IMG/VR virus record: IMGVR_UViG_3300035698_017249
Coordinates: 1-32,180 of that record
Source: a virus
DNA: 32,180 nt
Reading direction: 5' to 3' (one strand)
The translations under genes were made by a program, and so were the position numbers. Position 1 is the first letter of the stretch. Every line of letters begins with the position of its first letter. Positions 6,725 to 12,837 of the stretch are shown in pieces. The notes under the pieces were generated by a model. The model did no database searches. It worked only from the letters and a program-made list of their open reading frames with translations, and had not been told where the DNA came from.

Positions 6725-6961
6725 TTAATGGTCGCCGATGTAAGAGAGGGGGTGCTTTTCTTGGCACTGGCTTTCCTCAATTGTGAGAAGCCTCCTGTAG
6801 GCATCCCTGACGCATTTAATGACTTGCGTCTCAAGAGGGCTCTTGCAAAGCCTCTGATCAACACAGTTCGTTAAAGACTCCACCTGCCAACGTAGCCACT
6901 GAGCTTTCTCTGTAGACGCACCGTGCTGGATTGGAGTGAACGTATCTTCGATCGGCTGCAT
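6725..6961 (-). CDS. small helical hypothetical protein
   Basis: A 78-residue helical protein. GAGGAGA lies properly upstream of ATG 6961. The segment EKAQWLRWQVESLTNCVDQ recalls the KAKWL...I..L pattern of the tandem pair at 1141-1712, so it may be a third, diverged copy; this is suggestive only. It ends 12 bases from the end of the RHH gene, facing it, with no obvious terminator between them. Function unknown. Confidence 0.6.
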   Translation of the reverse strand: MQPIEDTFTPIQHGASTEKAQWLRWQVESLTNCVDQRLCKSPLETQVIKCVRDAYRRLLTIEESQCQEKHPLSYIGDH

Positions 6962-6995
6962 AACGTCTCCTCTGTTAATGACACTTTACCACATC

Positions 6996-7005
6996 ACTAA
7001 TTAGT
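6996..7005. promoter_or_regulatory. 10-base perfect palindrome
   Basis: ACTAATTAGT lies in the 58-base gap upstream of the leftward gene that starts at 6961. It is a plausible operator, but no regulator can be tied to it. Confidence 0.25.
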
Positions 7006-7019
7006 AAGAACTCACACTT

Positions 7020-7259
7020 TTAGGCATCACTCATGAGCTGCTTCCAAAGCTCACGCTTCCATGATGTTATTTTACCTTTTAGATGATTAACACCGCTGTC
7101 CCATTCGTCACCAGTCCACCACACCATGCCCTCCTTACCTAAAGAGTCTCTTGCAACCACCAGGTCAAAGGCATTAGGCTTTATGCTGTCAGCGTCTTGC
7201 CATTCGCCAAAAGCAGCAAGCTTTGGGCTACTACGTTTCTTTTTTAAAAAATTACCCAT
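7020..7259 (-). CDS. small hypothetical protein
   Basis: A 79-residue protein with a basic N-terminus (MGNFLKKKRSSPK) and a tryptophan-rich core (FDLVVARDSLGKEGMVWWTG, then DEWDS). The pattern of a strand, a turn and an aromatic strand is reminiscent of small phage proteins of the DUF551 kind, but I cannot confirm that. The ribosome site is weak (only GAG directly before ATG 7259). A strong leftward terminator hairpin lies 30 bases upstream, so its expression may need readthrough or a promoter in 7260-7288. Confidence 0.55.
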   Translation of the reverse strand: MGNFLKKKRSSPKLAAFGEWQDADSIKPNAFDLVVARDSLGKEGMVWWTGDEWDSGVNHLKGKITSWKRELWKQLMSDA

Positions 7260-7281
7260 CTCAAATACCTACAGCTTAGAC

Positions 7282-7323
7282 AAAAAAACCCCGCTAGGAG
7301 AACCAAGAGAATTCTAGCAGGGG
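7282..7323 (-). terminator. leftward intrinsic terminator or attenuator
   Basis: Read leftward, CCCCTGCTAG (7323 to 7314) pairs with CTAGCGGGG (7297 to 7289) with one bulged base. Seven T residues follow (7288 to 7282). It lies upstream of the leftward gene at 7259, so it would block transcripts entering that gene unless overcome. Confidence 0.7.
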
Positions 7324-7348
7324 AAGAGGAAAATGAAAAAACCTCTTC
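7323..7348. repeat. hairpin GAAGAGG / CCTCTTC
   Basis: A perfect 7-base inverted repeat (7323-7329 and 7342-7348) around an A-rich 12-base loop. It abuts the leftward terminator and shares base 7323 with it, so the two stems may compete. Confidence 0.45.
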
Positions 7349-7354
7349 TACTTT

Positions 7355-7383
7355 AGAATAGACTTGCACACACTTGATTTCCA
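7355..7383 (-). promoter_or_regulatory. candidate leftward promoter flanked by an inverted repeat
   Basis: Read leftward, TGGAAA (7378-7383) is followed after 17 bases by TATTCT (7355-7360), each 4 of 6. AGACTTG (7360-7366) and CAAGTCT (7391-7397) bracket it, which is a plausible operator arrangement. A rightward TTGCAC (7364-7369) with a 16-base spacing to TATTTC overlaps it. Confidence 0.3.
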
Positions 7384-7494
7384 CCTATTTCAAGTCTTTA
7401 AAATTTAAGAACTTGCAAGATATTGCAGATTTTTTCGGCTTTTACCCTTGGATATTACCGATCGATCGTAGTACAGTCGAACTGTTTAAAAAGA

Positions 7495-7527
7495 AAAAAG
7501 CCACAGATCTCAAGTCCGTGGCTTTTT
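7495..7527. terminator. bidirectional intrinsic terminator
   Basis: AAAAAGCCAC (7495-7504) pairs with GTGGCTTTTT (7518-7527), giving an A-run and a T-run on either strand. Its 13-base loop holds most of GATCTCAAGTC (7506-7516), which is also an exact complement of 7541-7551. Confidence 0.75.
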
Positions 7528-7551
7528 GGGAGATCTCAGTGACTTGAGATC
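7506..7551. repeat. competing inverted repeats around the terminator loop
   Basis: GATCTCAAGTC (7506-7516) is perfectly complementary to GACTTGAGATC (7541-7551). GATCTCA (7532-7538) can instead pair with TGAGATC (7545-7551). The right arm therefore has two possible partners, one of them inside the terminator hairpin. Confidence 0.6.
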
Positions 7552-7574
7552 GTCTTGAGTTTAACAACTCACCC

Positions 7575-7642
7575 CTTTCAAGGGAAACAAGATCTCCAAA
7601 ACAACATTTTTACCAACCCTTTTGGAGAATTTCCCTTGAAAG
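7575..7642. repeat. long imperfect inverted repeat upstream of the O-like gene
   Basis: CTTTCAAGGGAAA (7575-7587) pairs with TTTCCCTTGAAAG (7630-7642) over 13 bases, and TCTCCAAAA (7593-7601) pairs with TTTTGGAGA (7620-7628) over 9. The result is a long stem with one internal bulge and an 18-base loop. There is no T-run after it, so it is not a plain terminator. Confidence 0.6.
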
Positions 7643-7708
7643 AACGAATAGCTTACATTATTCACCATTTTCTTGGTAGCTCCAATCATTCTTTGAGGAG
7701 CGAAATTT

Positions 7709-8500
7709 ATGACATATGCCTTTGAATCACCAAACTACACACAAGTACCAAATATTATTATTGACAAGTTCATGGCTGAATTGTCCCTACCTCAATTTAA
7801 GTGTATGATGCTTATTATACGCGAGACAATGGGATACCATCGATGCGAAGCACATATATCAATAAATGACTTTATTGAAAGAACTGGTTTATCCAATCGT
7901 TGCATAATAAAAACACAAAGAGAATTGGAGAATAAGAAACTAGTCGAAATAACACGTTTCGATGACAAAAATACCGCGTCGAAATTCAAGATAAACATCA
8001 AAATAACCCACAAGAAAAGCGATGATAAACCTAGTAAAGGTAGTGAACCAAAGTCACATCGCGATGTGAACCAAAGTCACATCGGTAGGGAACCAAAGTC
8101 ACATCGTACCCTAGAGCCTAAAGAAAGATTAAAGAAAGAGAAAGAAAATACCCCCCTACCCCCAAAGGGGGCACGCACACAAAAAAAACCTCCTTTCATA
8201 AACAAGCCTTCACAAAACACAAAACAGATCAGAGAGCAGGTTCACCTCACAGATGAACAACATGAAGAGCTCAAGAGCAAGATCCAAAACGACCAACTTG
8301 AAGTGATGTTCGACATGCTAGACAGAAAGCATGAGGAAATAGAACAGGGCCTTACACAGAGGCGTAAGAAGCCATACACAATACGAGTGTTTGATAGGAC
8401 GTCATGGCTATCGCAAGAGGCAAAGAAGTTTCTGCGGCAAGAAGAATGGGGAAACAACAAGAAAATAAATGATGAAAACACAGAAGGATGGATTTTATGA
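7709..8500 (+). CDS. lambda O-like replication initiator
   Basis: A 263-residue protein whose first 100 residues match the phage replication protein O N-terminal winged-helix pattern: NYTQVPNIIID, then LSLPQFKCMMLIIRETMGYH, a SINDFIERTGLS helix-turn-helix with recognition helix, and ELENKKLVEI as the wing. This domain binds origin iterons. Residues 101-170 are a charged linker encoded by the iteron and A-rich DNA. The C-terminal part probably contacts the helicase, as O does with its partner. GAGGAG lies seven bases before ATG 7709. The stop overlaps the helicase start as ATGA, so initiator and helicase are made together. Confidence 0.82.
   Translation: MTYAFESPNYTQVPNIIIDKFMAELSLPQFKCMMLIIRETMGYHRCEAHISINDFIERTGLSNRCIIKTQRELENKKLVEITRFDDKNTASKFKINIKITHKKSDDKPSKGSEPKSHRDVNQSHIGREPKSHRTLEPKERLKKEKENTPLPPKGARTQKKPPFINKPSQNTKQIREQVHLTDEQHEELKSKIQNDQLEVMFDMLDRKHEEIEQGLTQRRKKPYTIRVFDRTSWLSQEAKKFLRQEEWGNNKKINDENTEGWIL
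8043..8150 (+). other. predicted replication origin: three iterons plus purine-rich tract
   Basis: GTGAACCAAAGTCACATCG occurs at 8043-8061 and 8066-8084, and with one change (GGGAACC) at 8088-8106. The spacing is 23 and 22 bases, about two helical turns. Each copy holds GTGA...TCAC dyad symmetry, and the middle copy extends to CGATGTGA/TCACATCG. An A- and purine-rich tract follows (8112-8150). Lambda ori has the same plan: iterons inside the O gene beside an easily melted A-rich tract. The middle copy is in a different reading frame from the others, so the repeat is conserved as DNA, not as protein. Confidence 0.8.
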
Positions 8501-9948
8501 GCAGCGAATACAGTGAGTATGTGAACTTATGCAGAAAAGGAATTGATGAGGAAGGTGAGAAGTGGCTCGCTACCAGGGGACTGTCAACAGAAACAGCACG
8601 TAAGTGCCGAGTGTCAAACGATGGCCCGTTGATTCTCTTTCCCGTAGGTTATCAAGAGCCAATGCCGATACGCTTTAAGGTGATACATGCAGAAACCAAG
8701 AAACAGTTTTTTAGCAACAAGTCACCGATGCACGAAGATGAAGACTGTACAATGCCTTTTTTCAACCAGCAGGATTTCAAAGATAATAGCTACATCATCA
8801 TCACCGAGGGAGAGTGGGATTGTATGTCGTGGATTGAGCTAGGATATGAAAACGTTGTAAGTCTTCCGAATGGTATCAATTGCTCGAAAAGCGCCTTTAG
8901 AAATTGGTTCAAGTGGATCAACTCATACGATAAAATCTTCTTAAGCTTTGATAACGATGACGCAAGCAGACCTGTGACGGAAGAAGTAAAAGAACTGCTG
9001 CCAAAGATGAAATGGAGAGTTATTCACACTCCGCACAAGGATATTAATGATTGTTTGAAGGCTGGCATAACAAAAGATGAGGCGGAAGACCTTATCTCTA
9101 ACGCAGAGAGGTACCACCCACCTGGTGTTGTGCATGCTGGAACCATTCCAATTGACGATATTCTTAAGTCAACCCCGAAGGGTATGTTAACTCACTTCCC
9201 TCTGTTTGATAAGATTTTAGGAGGTCTTCGCTCTGGAGAGGTCACTTGCGTAATTGGAGATACGGGAACCGGTAAAACAACGTTCGGAGCGCAGCTTATA
9301 AATAATATATTGAACGATGGTAGATGTTGTTACATGTCCAGTCAAGAGATGTCAAAAGAAAGGCTCTTGAAAAAGTCGTTTAGCATGGCTCTGCAAAAAA
9401 CAATTTTTGACGAGGGCACTGTTCTTTCAGATGGTGAAAAGGAGTATCTTAATAAATGGTATAAAAAGATGCCGCTGTATGTAGACCCAGATGGCGCAAA
9501 TATGAACGTCGATAACATAGTAGAAAATATTACTTTTGCAGCGACAGCATATAATGCGAAACTGTTTTTAATCGAAGATCTTGGGTTTCTGAAGTCAACA
9601 GCAAAACAGAGAGACTCAACAGAAGATTATGAGTACGTAATTAAAAAGATGCACTCCCTTGCAGTGACGTTGAATGTTCATATTCTTTTGGTATGCCATG
9701 TCAAGCAGGTCGATGATGATAAAGGTGAGGTTGGAATGAGCCACATTAAGGGCTCTAGCGCTATAAAACAATACGCTGACAACGTCGTCGCCATAAGAAA
9801 AATGGATAGGGGAAACGATGATGAAAAGTTCAATGGTATAGTCAAGGTGTCAATCAAGAAAAATAGAGCCCTTGGTAGAGAGGGATACGTTTTTTTTCAT
9901 TACGATGTTGATAAGAGTCGTTATATAGAGAAAATTTTCAGGGGGTAG
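8497..9948 (+). CDS. replicative DNA helicase with TOPRIM domain (T7 gp4B/Twinkle-like)
   Basis: A 483-residue protein. A TOPRIM fold occupies about 95-190, with YIIITEGEWDC holding the catalytic glutamate and SFDNDD holding the metal-binding aspartates. A DnaB/RecA-type helicase follows: Walker A GDTGTGKTT (254-262), a Walker B-like LFLIEDLGFL and the sensor HILLVCHVKQ. The N-terminal zinc-binding domain of primases is absent, so template-directed priming is doubtful, as in T7 gp4B. It would form a hexamer that unwinds the fork. I chose ATG 8497, overlapping the O-like stop, over ATG 8488, which has no spaced ribosome site. Confidence 0.88.
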   Translation: MSSEYSEYVNLCRKGIDEEGEKWLATRGLSTETARKCRVSNDGPLILFPVGYQEPMPIRFKVIHAETKKQFFSNKSPMHEDEDCTMPFFNQQDFKDNSYIIITEGEWDCMSWIELGYENVVSLPNGINCSKSAFRNWFKWINSYDKIFLSFDNDDASRPVTEEVKELLPKMKWRVIHTPHKDINDCLKAGITKDEAEDLISNAERYHPPGVVHAGTIPIDDILKSTPKGMLTHFPLFDKILGGLRSGEVTCVIGDTGTGKTTFGAQLINNILNDGRCCYMSSQEMSKERLLKKSFSMALQKTIFDEGTVLSDGEKEYLNKWYKKMPLYVDPDGANMNVDNIVENITFAATAYNAKLFLIEDLGFLKSTAKQRDSTEDYEYVIKKMHSLAVTLNVHILLVCHVKQVDDDKGEVGMSHIKGSSAIKQYADNVVAIRKMDRGNDDEKFNGIVKVSIKKNRALGREGYVFFHYDVDKSRYIEKIFRG

Positions 9949-9949
9949 T

Positions 9950-10105
9950 ATGAAGCTTTTAAAAGACTTGCTTTCCAAAGCAATGGATGAACTGCATGAA
10001 AACATGAAAAACCGCTTGATTGATATACAACAAGCCGATATGATCGTATCAGAAACAAGCAAAGGTAACAGAAATGACAGGACCAAAAGCGATAATCTCC
10101 AGTGA
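9950..10105 (+). CDS. small helical hypothetical protein (51 aa)
   Basis: A 51-residue helical protein (LLKDLLSKAMDELHENMKNR) starting two bases after the helicase stop, with AGGGGG upstream of ATG 9950. Its last 32 bases overlap the start of the Hc1-like gene in another frame. Position and ribosome site support it as real. No family recognised. Confidence 0.55.
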   Translation: MKLLKDLLSKAMDELHENMKNRLIDIQQADMIVSETSKGNRNDRTKSDNLQ

Positions 10106-10292
10106 GTTGGATACAGCGATCACCTGCATACTAATAGATATTTCGACAATAAGAGAGCAGCTAATCATGGCTTCTAAAGGAAATAAAGCTCAGGCACAGA
10201 GGGCGAGAGTCCTAAGCTTGGAAATAGCAAAGCTAATGAGAGAATTTAGAAAGCTCTCAGTGAGAGAGCTCGACATAAACCAGAAAACATAA
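10074..10292 (+). CDS. histone H1-like (Hc1-type) DNA-binding protein
   Basis: A 72-residue basic helical protein. Residues 35-63 (KGNKAQAQRARVLSLEIAKL, then REFRKLSV) match the pattern of the chlamydial histone H1-like protein Hc1 N-terminal domain: KGNKA.AQR.R..S, then K and RK.S. In Chlamydiae Hc1 condenses the chromosome; related short proteins exist in other bacteria. The long lysine- and alanine-rich tail of Hc1 is missing. Placed among replication genes, it could coat or condense phage DNA or alter host nucleoid structure. The similarity is from recalled motif pattern, not a search. AAAGG lies about eight bases before the start. Confidence 0.6.
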   Translation: MTGPKAIISSELDTAITCILIDISTIREQLIMASKGNKAQAQRARVLSLEIAKLMREFRKLSVRELDINQKT

Positions 10293-10302
10293 GGATAGAA
10301 AA

Positions 10303-10653
10303 ATGAAAATGAAAAAAGAAGAAATGCAGAGAAAAATGCAAACACTAGAGAACCTCAACGATGTGTCAGACACGTTCTTGTTAGAAGCTTGGCCGCTACT
10401 TGGAAACTTTGTAGTCAGGACGCTGGAAAATGGTTTCAACCCGTTCTTTGAAGATTGGTTTGATGTTAACGACGTAGAGATTGTGGTTTCGAGTAAAGTT
10501 AGGGACTTTATCAGGCACTACGCAGAACAGCTTGACGATGTTTGCGATCCCGATGAAGAAAGCGATGAAGACAGACTCAATTCCGATATTTCAGAACACA
10601 TCGAAGCGTTGAAGAAGGTTTTTAGTGAGATGACCCCAAGAAACGATGTTTAA
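10303..10653 (+). CDS. acidic hypothetical protein
   Basis: A 116-residue protein, strongly acidic toward the C-terminus (EQLDDVCDPDEESDEDRL). The N-terminus is a charged helix and the middle has hydrophobic and aromatic patches (NPFFEDWFDVNDVEIVV). AAGGAT precedes ATG 10303. It could be a DNA mimic or a partner for a basic protein such as the neighbour, but nothing proves that. No family recognised. Confidence 0.6.
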   Translation: MKMKKEEMQRKMQTLENLNDVSDTFLLEAWPLLGNFVVRTLENGFNPFFEDWFDVNDVEIVVSSKVRDFIRHYAEQLDDVCDPDEESDEDRLNSDISEHIEALKKVFSEMTPRNDV

Positions 10654-10840
10654 CGCCCGCTGTGAGGAGATCGTTGCTCAAACGGTAAATGATACCACTA
10701 ACACAGAGAAACGCCAACACGGGCCATCTATGACGTCGTGGAGACTTTCTACACGCATAGCTATAGACCCCGATGGAACGCGATGGCTGGAAATAGCCAC
10801 AGCTCCAAACTGGACAGAATACCTAAGGATTGAAAAATAA
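10646..10840 (+). CDS. small hypothetical protein
   Basis: A 64-residue protein whose start overlaps the previous gene by eight bases. The C-terminal half looks like a beta hairpin (SWRLSTRIAIDPDGTRWLEI). The ribosome site is weak. No family recognised. It is followed by the inverted repeat at 10844-10901. Confidence 0.5.
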   Translation: MFNARCEEIVAQTVNDTTNTEKRQHGPSMTSWRLSTRIAIDPDGTRWLEIATAPNWTEYLRIEK

Positions 10841-10843
10841 TAC

Positions 10844-10901
10844 GGTCAGGCTGGCAAAACTATAGTTCCCTACTAGTTAGCTTGCGCTCGCCAGCTTGAC
10901 C
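10844..10901. repeat. 12-base inverted repeat in the gap before the 108-residue gene
   Basis: GGTCAGGCTGGC (10844-10855) pairs with GCCAGCTTGACC (10890-10901) with one G-T pair. The 34-base loop contains the palindrome AACTATAGTT. Only a short TTTT follows, so it is either a weak terminator or an RNA processing or stability element. Confidence 0.5.
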
Positions 10902-10924
10902 ACTTTTGAGGAAAAGGTGATTAC

Positions 10925-11251
10925 ATGGAAGAATTGAAAATCCTAGATAGAATAGCAAAAACCGTTAAAAAAAGTGTTAGGGTTAGAAAAGAAGGACTTA
11001 ATCAATATCCACACATCGACGGTCAAGTCAGGCGTGTCTTGCAGACTTGGTACAATGAGTCCATGGACAGCTTGTTAGAATCCTCACACAGTATGGAATT
11101 ACTTTTTAGTGAAGTCACAATAGACGTACAGAACGACACTGAATGCGCATCGCCTCTATCAATGCCAATAATCTATTACGTAGCATCATTTGATGTCACA
11201 GGACCAAGAGAGTTTGTAGAAAAAATAAGAAATGGAGCAGAAAAACAATGA
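10925..11251 (+). CDS. hypothetical protein upstream of SSB
   Basis: A 108-residue protein with a basic N-terminal half (KTVKKSVRVRKEGLNQYP) and a mixed C-terminal half (MPIIYYVASFDVTGPREF). AAAGGTGA lies upstream of ATG 10925. Its stop overlaps the SSB start by ATGA, so it is probably co-translated with SSB and may act in the same process. No family recognised. Confidence 0.6.
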   Translation: MEELKILDRIAKTVKKSVRVRKEGLNQYPHIDGQVRRVLQTWYNESMDSLLESSHSMELLFSEVTIDVQNDTECASPLSMPIIYYVASFDVTGPREFVEKIRNGAEKQ

Positions 11252-11679
11252 ATACAATTCAAATTTGCGGCTATATGACGAGAGATTGCGAAACACGCGC
11301 AACACAACAAGGCCTTAAGGTCACGACAATCTCTGTCGCTGACAACGTCAGACAAAAAGGCGAAGACACCGTCATCTACTGGCGTTGCACTATCTTCGGC
11401 GATAACTTCGATAAAATGCTTTCGTACCTGAAGAAAGGAAGTGCTGTTGTTATCGATGGAGAGATGCAGCCCCCCTCGCTATACGACAAGAAAGACGGAT
11501 CAGGTAAAGGCATGTCAATGGGTGTCACAGTTCGTAACGTAAGATTCTCACCATTTAAGCAAAAGACCGATGAACAAAATCAAACACAGGCCCCACAACA
11601 GCAGCAGACCCAACAACAACAACCACAACAACAATATCAACCACAGGCTTATCAACAAAATGATGGGGTCCCTTTTTAG
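11248..11679 (+). CDS. ssb: single-stranded DNA-binding protein (SSB)
   Basis: A 143-residue bacterial-type SSB. The OB fold occupies about 1-105 (start NTIQICGYMTRDCETR, then YWRCTIFGDNFDKMLSYLKK and AVVIDGEM). A glutamine-rich flexible linker follows, ending in DGVPF, the acidic-tip type sequence that recruits partner enzymes. It would protect single-stranded DNA during replication and recombination with the ERF and YqaJ proteins. It is the last gene before the hairpin at 11697-11718. Confidence 0.93.
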   Translation: MNTIQICGYMTRDCETRATQQGLKVTTISVADNVRQKGEDTVIYWRCTIFGDNFDKMLSYLKKGSAVVIDGEMQPPSLYDKKDGSGKGMSMGVTVRNVRFSPFKQKTDEQNQTQAPQQQQTQQQQPQQQYQPQAYQQNDGVPF

Positions 11680-11696
11680 AAATTAATTAAGAAGAA

Positions 11697-11718
11697 GGGG
11701 CAGCCTCTTAGCTGCCCC
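11697..11718. terminator. GC-rich hairpin after ssb
   Basis: GGGGCAGC (11697-11704) pairs perfectly with GCTGCCCC (11711-11718) around a six-base loop. The 3' side lacks a clean T-run (ATATTACT), and the other strand has only TTCTTCTT. It is a probable terminator between the rightward replication genes and the leftward pair that follows. Confidence 0.6.
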
Positions 11719-11747
11719 ATATTACTAGTCGATGGGCTCAATTCCCA

Positions 11748-11834
11748 TTAACTGTTATCTGCATCGTAGTCCTCTATAATTTTCCAAAAATAATAAAAAA
11801 TCGCTATCAATTGTATCATCCAAAGGAATCTCAT
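11748..11834 (-). CDS. 28-residue hydrophobic peptide, coupled
   Basis: ATG 11834 overlaps the TGA of the zinc-finger gene as ATGA and opens 28 codons with a hydrophobic core (MIQLIAIFYYFWKII) and an acidic end. It is a plausible single-span membrane peptide. The coupled junction is the main support. Function unknown. Confidence 0.4.
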   Translation of the reverse strand: MRFLWMIQLIAIFYYFWKIIEDYDADNS

Positions 11835-12034
11835 GACTCTTGTTCATCATCCTCGTCTTTTTCAGGCTGTATGCTGTAGTACCAAGCCTCTATGTCAAAA
11901 CCAGGGGGCCTCTTCGGGTGCTTCCCCTCATAATCAGCTAAACACTCTGAACAAATGTTGCTAGTGTCGTCCTTAGGGTTTTCCTCACATTCGCTCTTGT
12001 CAAAATAGTTCTCGCAAAAATCACATCTAAACAT
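11831..12034 (-). CDS. small zinc-finger protein
   Basis: A 67-residue protein with CDFC and CSEC pairs spaced like a treble-clef or ribbon zinc site (residues 4-7 and 28-31), then a proline-rich turn (GKHPKRPPGFD) and a very acidic end (EKDEDDEQES). AGGTG lies six bases before ATG 12034. Oriented leftward inside an otherwise rightward region, it looks like a separately regulated accessory gene. No family recognised. Confidence 0.6.
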   Translation of the reverse strand: MFRCDFCENYFDKSECEENPKDDTSNICSECLADYEGKHPKRPPGFDIEAWYYSIQPEKDEDDEQES

Positions 12035-12070
12035 TGTACACCTGCTTTAACTCCTGGTTGGTTTCTTATG

Positions 12071-12084
12071 GTTACTATCGTAAC
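12071..12084. promoter_or_regulatory. palindrome upstream of the zinc-finger gene
   Basis: GTTAC-TATC-GTAAC is a 5+5 inverted repeat in the gap between the leftward zinc-finger gene and the rightward lipoprotein gene, where an operator would be expected. No regulator is identified. Confidence 0.3.
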
Positions 12085-12132
12085 ACCTTCCCAGCTTTAG
12101 CACAACATAAAAGATCACACATACAGAAAAAC

Positions 12133-12161
12133 TTGCCCTCACACACGCAAAATGCTACATT
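12133..12161 (+). promoter_or_regulatory. candidate rightward promoter for the packaging genes
   Basis: TTGCCC is followed after 17 bases by TACATT in an A/T-rich stretch, 30-40 bases upstream of ATG 12194. Each box matches 4 of 6. Confidence 0.35.
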
Positions 12162-12193
12162 AAAATTTAGTCAATCTTAACCAAGGGAAAATA

Positions 12194-12373
12194 ATGAAAA
12201 ATCTAATACTACTAGCTGTCATCGCTATAACTTGCACAGCCTGCACTGGTCACCTAGGTTACAATTTCGGTGCGTCTGTTGATGCCGCATGCGTTGATAA
12301 ACAAATTGAAGTCGACGCGGGCTTCTCAGGAAAATACAGCCTGGGCCTAGAACTCTTCGACTGTAAAGCATAG
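12194..12373 (+). CDS. small exported protein, possible lipoprotein
   Basis: A 59-residue protein with an N-terminal signal-like segment (MKNLILLAVIAITCTACTG). A cysteine at position 17 follows T-A in a lipobox-like but imperfect context. The mature part (GHLGYNFGASVDAACVDKQ...) has two further cysteines and beta character. AAGGG precedes ATG 12194, and the stop lies eight bases before the small terminase gene. It could be an outer-membrane or periplasmic phage protein. It is not proline-rich like a classic Rz1 spanin. Confidence 0.6.
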   Translation: MKNLILLAVIAITCTACTGHLGYNFGASVDAACVDKQIEVDAGFSGKYSLGLELFDCKA

Positions 12374-12381
12374 GGGAAAGT

Positions 12382-12837
12382 ATGGCTGCGCCTAAAGGGA
12401 ATCAATTTGGCTATGGGAATCACAATACCGGTCGTCCTCGTACATGGACTAAGGAAGTTGTAGATGCCGAAGCTGAGATATTCATTGAGTGGGCTAAGCT
12501 TCCAGACTCTGTAATCCTAAGAGAATTTGCAGGGCTTAGAGGATACGGACACAAACAGCTATATAAGTGGATCGATCCTGAAGATCCAACTTTTAATGAT
12601 GAGTTTTTACACGCTTTCAACTTTGCAAAGACCGTTATAGGGGCTAGACGAGAAAGAGTTGACTTTTCGAAGAGCACACAAAGAGATCTTGGGATGCACT
12701 TTGACGAGCTCGATGCATACGAAAGAGAGCGCGAGGAATTCAAGTCTAAGCTAAGGCAGAAAGAAGCAGAAATCCAAGCGCTTACAGGCGCTGAAGTAGT
12801 GAAACTGGCGGAAAGCGGGAAGCTGTCACAAAAATGA
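12382..12837 (+). CDS. terS: terminase small subunit
   Basis: A 151-residue protein with the common small-terminase opening (KGNQF...GRP), a helix-rich DNA-binding middle (DSVILREFAGLRGYGHKQLY, resembling a helix-turn-helix) and a C-terminal coiled coil (EREREEFKSKLRQKEAEIQ). It would recognise the packaging site and regulate the large subunit. AGGGGAAAG precedes ATG 12382. The stop overlaps the large-subunit start as ATGA, the usual gene order. Confidence 0.8.
   Translation: MAAPKGNQFGYGNHNTGRPRTWTKEVVDAEAEIFIEWAKLPDSVILREFAGLRGYGHKQLYKWIDPEDPTFNDEFLHAFNFAKTVIGARRERVDFSKSTQRDLGMHFDELDAYEREREEFKSKLRQKEAEIQALTGAEVVKLAESGKLSQK

Larger units (their letters stand above)
7260..7708. other. structured 449-base intergenic region
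   Basis: No gene is supported here. The stretch contains at least six inverted repeats: 7289-7323, 7323-7348, 7360-7397, 7495-7527, 7532-7551 and 7575-7642, plus small ones at 7473-7485 (ACAGT-CGA-ACTGT) and 7556-7571 (TGAGTT-TAAC-AACTCA). ACTTG or its complement recurs at 7362, 7372, 7391, 7411, 7511 and 7542. It separates the leftward and rightward transcription units and lies immediately upstream of the replication initiator gene. Confidence 0.7.

Noticed and set aside
8043-8106. Short CRISPR-like array
   Set aside because: Three 19-base repeats with gaps of only 3-4 bases have no spacers. They fit origin iterons and lie within a coding sequence.
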